Source of the DNA: Antrodiella citrinella
Lineage: Eukaryota > Basidiomycota > Agaricomycetes > Polyporales > Steccherinaceae
Assembly (NCBI GenBank): GCA_004802725.1
Contig: SGPM01000434.1
Coordinates: forward strand, 1-19,619
Direction: 5' to 3'
Length of the DNA stretch: 19,619 nucleotides
The notes under the pieces were generated by a model. The model saw only the letters and a list, made by a program, of their open reading frames with translations, searched no databases and had not been told where the DNA came from. Made by a program: the position numbers and the translations under genes. Below are positions 9,517-17,988 of this stretch, piece by piece; positions within the stretch are counted from its first letter, which is position 1, and each line of letters begins with the position of its first letter.

Positions 9517-12500
9517 AGCAGATTTGAANCANTTGNCGGANGGTCCAGAATANCAGGTCACCAGAGTNGAACGCAAAGACACAACNGATCCAGTTACNNA
9601 CATNGAGGGNCCTGTATTAGANNNGTCGTGNAGNCANATCTGCACNAANTGTGANANCAGTCTGCTCAAAAANANAGTNCCNNTNACCGCTCTTGCAAAN
9701 GGNCAATGGCTGGGAGACGTACCGGAACAACTGCAGAANCTGTCCTGGACNGAAAAGATGCTTATCTCTNGAGTCAACCATAACTANTGTGTCATGNGAT
9801 TCTCAAANTCGGGTATGCAAGGATTACATCGNTTGAAGGCAAATGCNATTTCGTTNGCNGTTCCNATGCCNAAGGTNTACANNGTGCTNCCNCCNAANAG
9901 AGAAGAATTNGATGAAGTNTTNGCATTCATATANATNGGGTCNACATTGCCTACAAACGAGGATTGGAAGAGAACACCGTTCCTAGTGCGACACAAGAAA
10001 GTGCGAGAAGCACTAGATTGGTTGAAGCTAAATCACCAAGACTACGCAGACTTGGAAATATCNGAGGAAAANCTCAAGGAATATCCTGAAGACACNCCTC
10101 CNGTCATTATCGACTGGCACAAGTCNGANATCTTTGCTGAAAAAGAAGCCAGTGCGGTGACNCCNCATAGAGAAGATGAAGGTGGTGTTGAATCNGGTCA
10201 ATGTCCGTTCGTCGTGCACGGCATCACCGGAGAGCAACTGACAGACATGGAGAAAACAAATCCTCAGAAGTTGCGAGGGATGGCAGTCAAACGCTTCAAG
10301 TCTGACGGCTACATTCTGGGCATTGGACATGACAGTCAGCCACAGTCTATTTACCACAACCCACAGCTGTATCCGCAGATGTTTCCATGGCTGTTTCCTT
10401 ACGGATTAGGCGGTTTTGGTAATGAAAAGATTGAAGGTAGTCTGTCAGATGAGAAACGCACACAATGTTTGTTGATGTACCATGACAAACGCTTTCAGCT
10501 GGACGCTACCTTTTGTCTTATTGCATTCAATCACCAGCAAATCAAAAACTGTGCCAAAGGCGGATTTCTATTAGCCGAGCGTCACCATTTTGAGGATGTA
10601 GCCAACCGACTCTTGAACTTGAATGACAATGTCTTGACCAATCTCATCAACCGACTGGAAAGTGATGTCTCAGCAAAAGCGCTCTCCCAAGAAGAAAAAG
10701 ACTGTTATCAAGTATTGCGAGATATCGACTTTGTCAACGGTCGTGTGGATGGATCTGTGACCAGTAAGAAACACATGCGCAATGAGATCTGGGCATTGAC
10801 ATCGTATTTGGGTGCACCATCGTGGTATATTACATTGTCACCTGCAGACATAGAACATCCCATTGCACTGTACTATGCAGATACACAAGAGACGTTTCAA
10901 CCAGACCTGTTTCGACACAAAGACGATCGACTACGGCTTATCGCAAACAATCCTGTTGCGGGTGCGAGATTTTTCAAGTTCATGATTGAATCATTTCTTC
11001 ATCACATACTGGGTGTAAAACGACAAGGACGTGGATTGTATGGAAAAACATCTGCGTATTACGGTACAGTGGAGCAGCAAGGACGACTGACTTTGCACTT
11101 GCATATGCTAGTATGGATTCAAAATTCGCTCACTCCGCAAGAGATTCGAGAGCGTATTTTGGATCCAACGTCCACGTTCCAAGCTGACATGGTTCGATAT
11201 CTTGAGAGCGTACATCAAGGAGAATTTTTCCATGGAACAGAGCCAGACGTACGAGAAACAGTACCACCGAGCAAGCCCGATCCAACTGATCCTGATCCAA
11301 AAATCATGTTACCGACACAGCAGATACCCAAGACATGTCCTGCGTTGTGTGAAAAACAATGCGGCACATGTGATCAGTGCGAAAAGATGAAGCCCTGGTG
11401 GAAAAAGACAAAGAAAGTGATCGATATCCTTCTATGGCTCTCCAACCGACATCAGTGTCGAAAGGCTGTCTCTGACAACAGTGGTAAAGAAAAGATTGTG
11501 TCGGGATGCATAGACAGCAACGGAAACTGTAAGGCAAGGTTTCCACGGGAAACATTCTCAGAGACCATGGTAGACGCAGACAGTGGCTACTTGAACATGA
11601 AAAAAGGAGAGCCGTGGATGAACTGGTTCACCCCCATCGTGACATATCTGATGCGCTGCAATACTGATGTTACGAGTTTACTCTCTGGTACAGCCATCAA
11701 GTCTGTGATCGCTTATGTGACAGACTATATTACAAAGACCCCTCTCAAAACACATGTCATGTTCCAAGCAATACGCACTGTCTTCTCAAAAAACCCAGAT
11801 GTTGTAGCATCAGAGGTGCCTAGAGTCGAGAAGGCCCGAAAACTTATCATGAAAATTGTCAATGCATTGACGAGCCGCAGTGAAATTGGAGCCCCCATGG
11901 CAGCGCTGTACTTATTGAAGCATGAAGACCACTANACAGGCCACAAATTCCGAACTTGTTATTGGCGTCTTTATTTCCGAGAAGTACTCAAGGCTTGGGG
12001 GGTTGAGAGTGAAGAAAATGCAAGACCAGAGAAAGTTGTGATGGGAAAATCAAAAAAGCAGGTCGTAGGACTGTCCGTCGTCATGGACTACATTTACAGA
12101 CCACAGCACTTTGAAAATATCACACTGTACGACTGGATCCGCCGTGTAGAGAAAACAACCAAAGCCACACAGAAAAAGACTAAGAAAACNAAGAACAAGC
12201 AGTGGGTCATAGAGAGTATACGCAATCACAGATGGGTTGGAAGACAAGTAGAGTTTCTAGTCAAGTGGGAAGAAGGCGATATAACTTGGGAGGCATATTC
12301 CAACATGAGTGCGACCGCTGCTCTAGACACATACTTGGAGCGCATTAATATACCGAGCTGGAAAGATTTGCCGAAGCAATACGTGTCAGATGTCACAACC
12401 GATTATGGAGATTTGGCCTCGTACGAGGTAGAACACAAAGATGAGATCACCACACAAGAGTTCAAAACAGAGTTCTATCTGTTTCACCCAGACCATCCTC

Positions 12501-15500
12501 AAGTAGAGACACATTGCGCACGTCTATGTTCAGGAGCTGAAAGCTATGTGCCAAACTTTGTAGGTGGCTCACTTCCCCGCAAAGATACTGGTAACCGTGA
12601 AGATTACTGTACGGTGATGCTCATGCTGTTCAAACCTTGGAGAACAGGCAAGGATCTGAAAGAAGACGGCTACGGATGGGACGCTACATTCAATGCACAC
12701 CATTTCTCACTGCGACAGTCAGAGATCATCAAGTTCTTTCATATCAGATATGAATGTAACGATGCAAGGGACGATTTTTCAGCGCAAAAGAAAGCAGGAC
12801 TTTTGCAAGCCAAATTAGCCATGTACGCTGATGAGGAATATCACCAAGGTGCATATGATTTGCTTGACGATAACATTGATCTTGCTGAGTTGGAAAATGA
12901 AGTTCGAATAGCAGAACAAGAGAACGAGTTGGATAAAGGCACAGATGCATATTATCGGAACAAAATCAATGCCATGAAACTGAGAACGTATCTTACCGGA
13001 ATAGATGCTCTCACAGAAAGTGGGGAAAAGCTAGACACTCACGTCTCAGAGCCTACCAATGGAGAGTCGCAACCGTCGCAAGTGTGGAAAGCATTGCTGA
13101 AGCAAGCAAAAGACACTGTCCTTGATGATCGAGCAGATCAGGCAAAGAAAAAGAAAGTCAATGAAGTCTCTGCTTCTGGGCTAGCCTCAGAAGTCAATGA
13201 GGTCAAAGTCGTCAACAAGAGCTATCTCACCAAGTTGTTTGTGCCCAATGATCCTGTAAACAAAGCTATGATCAGTAGGTTCGTCAAAGACTTCACATTG
13301 AATGAAGAGCAAGAGAGAGCGTTTCGTATCATCGCTAATCACTCTGTACAAGACAGCGGTGAGCAGTTACTTATGTATCTAGGGGGTATGGCTGGTACAG
13401 GCAAATCTCAAGTCATTAAAGCATTGATTGCCTTGTACACTGAGCGTGATGAAGAGTACCGATTCCAGTGTCTTGCACCTACCGGTACCGCTGCTGCTCT
13501 GATTGGAGGTTCAACGTACCACTCAATACTCGGGATAAATCAGTTTACCGTTGGAAAATCAGACTCGTCATCTGCAAAAGCCCAGATTCACAATCGACTC
13601 AGTCATATTGACTATATCTTTATTGATGAGGTGTCTATGATCGACTGCAAGTCGCTGAACAAGATCTCGGCAAAAATGTGCAATGCCATGGGTGTGTACG
13701 ACAAGCCGTTCGGCGGTAAAAGTGTCATTTTGGCTGGAGATTTTGCGCAGTTAGCCCCTGTGTCAAAAGGACCTGCATTGTATGCGCATCGTGTGCAAAC
13801 AATATTACACAAAACCAACAGCGACAAAGAGCAAGAGGAAACAATGGGAAAATGCATATGGCACATGTGTACGACAGTGGTCATCCTGAGGCAGAACATG
13901 AGACAGCGTTCACAGACCACGATGGATGCTAAGTTTCGGACGATGCTTGAAAATCTGAGATACAAGTCATGCACCGCTGATGACATCGCCTTGCTCAGAT
14001 CCAGAATTACATCACAGTCGCCTACGTGCCCTAAGATATCAGATCCCAACTTCAAGCACGTGTCTATCATTATACGCTACAACTATGAGCGAGATGAAAT
14101 TAACGACTCAAAAGCACATGTGTTTGCGGCAGATACGCAACAAGAGTTGCACACATTCTATTCTATGGACTCTTATCCATCTTCTACCTCAAACAAAAGC
14201 GATGAACTAAGTAAACAAGCTCGCAAGAAAGTCGTCGATCCCTCAAGAAAGTCAAATGAGATGACTGAAGATATGCAGCAGCGCCTTTGGAATATGAGAC
14301 CTGAGTTCACTAAGAATTTGCCATCCAAGTTGCCTATTTGCTTGGGAATGCCAGTCATGGTGAAATCAAATTTAGCGACAGAGTGCGGTGTCACCAACGG
14401 GGCCGAAGGTATAGTTGTCGGGTGGAAATCAAGACCCATAGCTAAGGGAAAAGAAACCTTGACGACACTGTTTGTGCGCCTTACAAGTGTACATAAGCCT
14501 ATTCATATCAAAGGTCTTCCAGAAAATGTAGTGCCTATAAGCGCAGATCAACAAAATATTCCCTGTAAATTTCCAAGTGGCAAAATCAAGAATATTTTGC
14601 GCTATCAAGTACATGTATTACCAAACTTTGCAATGACAGATTTTAACTCCCAAGGCAGAACACGTCCTTACAATGTGTGCGATTTACATAATTGCAGCTC
14701 TCATCAGTCAATATATACATGCTTATCAAGAGGGTCAACTTACGATGGGACTTTGCTTATCCAGGGTTTTGACAATGAGAAGCTCACTGGTGGATTGTCT
14801 CGAGAATTGCGACAAGAGTTCAGAGACCTGGAAATGCTGGACGAGATTACCAAGCTGAAATACGAACAAAGACTGCCCAAGGGTGTGTACGGAGAGACAA
14901 GAAATGCCTTGATTTATTCATATCGGAGCAAGACAGGAAAGAACCATGTGCCCTCACACGTGCATCCCTCCTTGGCTTGGTCGAAAGACGATAGTTACGA
15001 TATTGTACAGGTGACAGACCAGGACACTAGCACATTCAAACATGTGTCTGATGTATCAGAGAAAACTATGCAGAAGGATGACAAGACAAAAAAGGAACCA
15101 AAGAAACGTGCCCCCAAAAAATCCACCAAGAAAGCTGACATGTCACATTTCGTTCTAGCTAAAGGGTCTCAGCCGTTGGCTAAGCTCAATTCTGTTCCTG
15201 TAGAAACAGCTGTACTGTCAGCCATAGCAAGTACAGCTACTGTACAATTGAGTACACCAGTGCCTGGCCCTAGCAAAAAAAGAAAATATGAAGATGACAC
15301 AACTACCGACAAGCGACCACAAGGAAAGAAACAGTGTACTACAGGTTCTGCTGACAGCATGTACGACGAACCTGTGGGTTTTGAGTGGAGTAATCAAAGC
15401 TGTGCTTATGACAGCCTGTTTACTATTTTGCTCAACGTGTTCAGAAATACCAAAAGTACTTGGGCCAGAATGGCAAACCAAAATGAGCACTTGACTTTGT

Positions 15501-16189
15501 TCACTCAACAATTGCAAAGTGTGAGCTTGAGACGATCTACCTTGGAGGACGCACGAGATCAGATGAGAAGTGAGCTCAGTAGAGTAGATAGCAATGTATT
15601 TCCCATTACAGATGGCAGAGGCACAAGTATAGATGAGCTGTGTATAGAGTTTCTAAAAACTGATGAGCCTTATATGCAGTCCACTTCAATTTGCACTGCA
15701 TGCAACTATCACTCAGATCATACATTTAATTCACAGGTGGTATGGAACTGTACTGCAAGCTACTGGAAATCCTACCCAACCAAGTTGGGATCATATAAAA
15801 ACAAAACCATTCAAGAATGGCTCAAACCATTATGGACACACAAAAGTTTGCAGAAATGTCCCAATTGCAGACAATATCTGATTGTAAAATCAAAGGTGAT
15901 TGGGTTATTGCCTGAGGTGATGATATTTTCTGTGAATGATATGGCTGTACAAATTTCTCCCAACATATTTGTAAAGGATAAGCAATATAATCTAGCTGGT
16001 CTTATTTATTTTGGCTATGAACATTTTGTATCCAGAGTCATCACAGCTGATGGTTCCATATGGTTCAATGATGGTATATCTACCAAAAGAACCTGTGTCT
16101 TTGAGGGTAACTTGATCAATGTAGAGCCAGCTGTTTTGCACAAAGTAAAGGGTAAAAAACTCTCATGTGTTGTATATGTGAAGCAGTGA
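9506..16189 (+). CDS. Helitron Rep-helicase transposase with chromodomain-like insert and C-terminal USP-like peptidase
   Basis: Main open frame, over 2,220 codons. In order: second zinc-pair half (IC-x2-C, about 9640-9655); an N-terminal Helitron region (KRTPFLVRHKKVREALDWLK, from about 9968); Helitron_like_N Rep domain with NPQLYPQMFPWLFPYGLGG (10355-10411) and the HUH motif HLH (His codons 11096 and 11102); a Cys-rich cluster (11338-11460); paired tyrosines in YVTDY (11714 and 11726); a chromodomain-like insert (12200-12346); the PNFVGGSLPR helicase lead-in; PIF1-type SF1B helicase with Walker A GMAGTGKS (13385-13408), Walker B DE (13625-13630), LAGDFAQLAPV and motif VI with Arg at 14729; a Lys-rich linker and an SKKRK NLS-like patch; then a USP-like domain with Cys at 15401, zinc ribbon CxxC at 15692 and 15857, His at 16022 and Asp at 16070. 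Rep nicks and transfers one strand while the helicase unwinds; the extra domains presumably act on chromatin and ubiquitin-like substrates. Four TAN codons (9551, 9785, 9932, 11933) fit Tyr. Confidence 0.9.
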   Translation, partial: XKSKADLXXLXXGPEXQVTRXERKDTXDPVXXXEXPVLXXSXXXICXXCXXSLLKXXXXXTALAXXQWLGDVPEQLQXLSWXEKMLISXVNHNXCVMXFSXSGMQGLHXLKANXISXXVXMXKXYXVXXXXREEXDEXXAFIXXGXTLPTNEDWKRTPFLVRHKKVREALDWLKLNHQDYADLEIXEEXLKEYPEDXPXVIIDWHKXXIFAEKEASAVXXHREDEGGVEXGQCPFVVHGITGEQLTDMEKTNPQKLRGMAVKRFKSDGYILGIGHDSQPQSIYHNPQLYPQMFPWLFPYGLGGFGNEKIEGSLSDEKRTQCLLMYHDKRFQLDATFCLIAFNHQQIKNCAKGGFLLAERHHFEDVANRLLNLNDNVLTNLINRLESDVSAKALSQEEKDCYQVLRDIDFVNGRVDGSVTSKKHMRNEIWALTSYLGAPSWYITLSPADIEHPIALYYADTQETFQPDLFRHKDDRLRLIANNPVAGARFFKFMIESFLHHILGVKRQGRGLYGKTSAYYGTVEQQGRLTLHLHMLVWIQNSLTPQEIRERILDPTSTFQADMVRYLESVHQGEFFHGTEPDVRETVPPSKPDPTDPDPKIMLPTQQIPKTCPALCEKQCGTCDQCEKMKPWWKKTKKVIDILLWLSNRHQCRKAVSDNSGKEKIVSGCIDSNGNCKARFPRETFSETMVDADSGYLNMKKGEPWMNWFTPIVTYLMRCNTDVTSLLSGTAIKSVIAYVTDYITKTPLKTHVMFQAIRTVFSKNPDVVASEVPRVEKARKLIMKIVNALTSRSEIGAPMAALYLLKHEDHXTGHKFRTCYWRLYFREVLKAWGVESEENARPEKVVMGKSKKQVVGLSVVMDYIYRPQHFENITLYDWIRRVEKTTKATQKKTKKXKNKQWVIESIRNHRWVGRQVEFLVKWEEGDITWEAYSNMSATAALDTYLERINIPSWKDLPKQYVSDVTTDYGDLASYEVEHKDEITTQEFKTEFYLFHPDHPQVETHCARLCSGAESYVPNFVGGSLPRKDTGNREDYCTVMLMLFKPWRTGKDLKEDGYGWDATFNAHHFSLRQSEIIKFFHIRYECNDARDDFSAQKKAGLLQAKLAMYADEEYHQGAYDLLDDNIDLAELENEVRIAEQENELDKGTDAYYRNKINAMKLRTYLTGIDALTESGEKLDTHVSEPTNGESQPSQVWKALLKQAKDTVLDDRADQAKKKKVNEVSASGLASEVNEVKVVNKSYLTKLFVPNDPVNKAMISRFVKDFTLNEEQERAFRIIANHSVQDSGEQLLMYLGGMAGTGKSQVIKALIALYTERDEEYRFQCLAPTGTAAALIGGSTYHSILGINQFTVGKSDSSSAKAQIHNRLSHIDYIFIDEVSMIDCKSLNKISAKMCNAMGVYDKPFGGKSVILAGDFAQLAPVSKGPALYAHRVQTILHKTNSDKEQEETMGKCIWHMCTTVVILRQNMRQRSQTTMDAKFRTMLENLRYKSCTADDIALLRSRITSQSPTCPKISDPNFKHVSIIIRYNYERDEINDSKAHVFAADTQQELHTFYSMDSYPSSTSNKSDELSKQARKKVVDPSRKSNEMTEDMQQRLWNMRPEFTKNLPSKLPICLGMPVMVKSNLATECGVTNGAEGIVVGWKSRPIAKGKETLTTLFVRLTSVHKPIHIKGLPENVVPISADQQNIPCKFPSGKIKNILRYQVHVLPNFAMTDFNSQGRTRPYNVCDLHNCSSHQSIYTCLSRGSTYDGTLLIQGFDNEKLTGGLSRELRQEFRDLEMLDEITKLKYEQRLPKGVYGETRNALIYSYRSKTGKNHVPSHVHPSLAWSKDDSYDIVQVTDQDTSTFKHVSDVSEKTMQKDDKTKKEPKKRAPKKSTKKADMSHFVLAKGSQPLAKLNSVPVETAVLSAIASTATVQLSTPVPGPSKKRKYEDDTTTDKRPQGKKQCTTGSADSMYDEPVGFEWSNQSCAYDSLFTILLNVFRNTKSTWARMANQNEHLTLFTQQLQSVSLRRSTLEDARDQMRSELSRVDSNVFPITDGRGTSIDELCIEFLKTDEPYMQSTSICTACNYHSDHTFNSQVVWNCTASYWKSYPTKLGSYKNKTIQEWLKPLWTHKSLQKCPNCRQYLIVKSKVIGLLPEVMIFSVNDMAVQISPNIFVKDKQYNLAGLIYFGYEHFVSRVITADGSIWFNDGISTKRTCVFEGNLINVEPAVLHKVKGKKLSCVVYVKQ

Positions 16190-16597
16190 ATATCTGTGTA
16201 TCAAGAGAGTTTGTAAGTGATTTAGTAGAGATATATGGTGTAGACATCAATCAGACCAGGATTGTAAAAAGACATGGAGGACGGTGTAAATAATTATTAT
16301 CAGTATCAGAGAAGGTTTTAAGGCAAATATAGGATCCAGGAAATGAAAATTCAGGAATCGTTCTGCCGTTCATCGGCCTCTAAAGCAAGTAGGTTGTAAT
16401 TTCTACATAGTGTCTAGTTGTGTCTAATCATCCGTCTAATGGATTGTAATTTCTACATAGTGTCTAGTTGTTTCTAGTTGTGTCTAGTTGTGTCTAAAAA
16501 CCTCTAAGTTTGTGCAAGTTTTGATTGCTCTGTCTGGAGACTCTAGATTATACACAACTATGCTCCTTTTATGTGAGATGTTTCTAAACCACATAAA
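16190..16597. repeat. AT-rich Helitron tail with 50-bp and 10-bp direct repeats
   Basis: No gene here. A block at 16392-16426 recurs exactly 50 bp later at 16442-16476 with two mismatches (TTGTAATTTCTACATAG followed by TGTCTAGTTG). The second copy runs into a 10-bp tandem (TGTCTAGTTG, TTTCTAGTTG, TGTCTAGTTG, TGTCTAAAAA) at 16461-16500. Position right after the transposase stop suggests 3' subterminal repeats of the element or 3' UTR sequence. Near 16530-16545 lies GTCTGGAGAC followed by TCTAG, a weak candidate end. Confidence 0.65.
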
Positions 16598-17988
16598 TCA
16601 ATGAATTGTGTGGAACGCATGCCTATCGGAGAATGAATCTACGTAGAATGTACTGCATCTATCTAAGACATTCCCGCTACTCCAATCACGGGGTGCAACA
16701 GGACCAAACATGGGAAACAAATATACACTACGACGAATTGCACGGAGTGGGATTACCGATGCTAGTCTGTCTCCATCACGTATTACTCGTTTGATCTTGA
16801 ATAAACGATGGTTAACATCGGGGGCACCGAAAGCAGTGAACCACTCGACATAGGCCAGGAACTTCGGAGGTAACTGTCCGACCGCACCGAACAATGGTGC
16901 AGCACTCTTTGGTAATGTGAAAATCACACGTACTTGTGCAACACGATATCCTGGATAGTAACTGAGTACAACAGTCCACGTCAAGAGACTAAGATCTTAC
17001 CTGCAACCCCGCTATAGCCACCAACCCCGTCGTTGACCATAACGGTATCGAAGTGACCGTCAATGCTACGCCCACGTTTATCTTCCCTGGACGGTGTGGC
17101 ATGAATGACGTCCGACTCGTCTGATAATATCCGATGATTGTTGAGATCACCGAGCCACATCTTGGCCTTGTGGTACACGGAAACCGAACTGTTGAAAAGG
17201 TCTGATCAGAGCGAGACAGCAAGTCACCAGGCAAATATATCTCACCGGAAGAGAAACGGAACATCATTAGATGCGACTTCTACTTGGGCTGGTGTATACG
17301 CGGGATGGCAGAACTTGACAATGTACCGAGCGAGCGCATCCACAAAGAACAGAGCACCATATTCAGCCGTGACCTGTTCGAAAACAACAGTGTTCCGCGA
17401 CGGGTGCAATGTCATCTTGAGACGATCCGCGGGGGGTTGATAAGCAGCATGAGAGACAAGATGAGGAGGGCGACCACTGAGACACCATTGAACATAGTTC
17501 TCATGACGAAAAAGCTTCTCTCGACGCTCCAACCAGAGAGTCATTTGGGGAAATTCATCTTTGGCGTTCGTGGCGGCATATGCGTCTTTTGCCAGGTCGA
17601 TATGGAGCCGCTCGGTGCTCTCTGTGTTGTAGTTGTCGGTAGTGCCGAGACGTCGAATGAAGTAGGAGTAGTGACGGAGAAAGTGAAGTTTAGGAATCTT
17701 CCAAGAAGTGCGTACACCCAGATCAACGAAGATCTGCTTGTTGTTGTGGAAGCGATCCAGCGCGTCATCAAGGAGAGACAGAGTCGAAGTCGTGTGCACC
17801 GGGTACTGTGCCAGATACAGGAAGTCCAAGATAGCGCGAACAGCTCGTACGAGACGAACGGGTGAGGCCCCGCCCGGTAACGGCATGTCGATGATCAATC
17901 CAAGAAGAACACGAGCAATGTCAGCGTGCTCGCGTTGATGAGCCCCGATTCTTGCTGGTACCCGCGCACCGCTACTACGCACCGCCTA
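16598..17988 (-). pseudogene. Plavaka-like DNA transposase, 5'-truncated C-terminal part
   Basis: Exons on the minus strand: 17982-17246, 17188-17001 and 16950-16598, with introns of 57 and 50 nt; together an uninterrupted frame of 425 aa. The text matches, from memory, the C-terminal part of the Plavaka family (an Agaricomycete-expanded relative of the KDZ transposons): RAILDFLYLAQYPVHTT, FVDLGVRTSWKIPKLHFL, GTTDNYNTESTERLHIDLAK then DAYAATNAKDEFPQMTLWLER, the VRVIFTLP and YVEWFTAF strands, and a tail with FGPVAPRDW and DSFSDRHAF. The remnant begins abruptly: an in-frame TAG lies at 17988-17986, no ATG precedes the homology, and the upstream sequence is GC-rich and unrelated. Full-length members are much longer, so the N-terminal half or more, with its catalytic residues, is missing. 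The remaining frame has no stops and its splice sites are intact, so the truncation is probably fairly recent. Confidence 0.85.

Larger units (their letters stand above)
8239..16600 (+). mobile_element. Helitron rolling-circle transposon (ends not resolved)
   Basis: Defined by its Rep-helicase gene (8239-16189). A Helitron should have a 5' TC start and a 3' CTRR end preceded by a short hairpin, inserted between A and T; I could not assign either end. Several CTAG|T sites occur in the repeat-rich tail at 16410-16500 but none is preceded by a convincing hairpin. The bounds given are only the coding region plus its AT-rich tail. The element may begin much further upstream and include the 4310-7854 gene. 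Confidence 0.75.

Noticed and set aside
11338..11460. Cys-rich cluster in the Rep domain as a novel zinc finger
   Set aside because: A Cys cluster between the HUH and Tyr motifs is, as far as I recall, usual in fungal Helitron proteins.
17284..17865. 193-codon plus-strand open frame
   Set aside because: It is antisense to the Plavaka-like exon, whose minus-strand text clearly matches a transposase.
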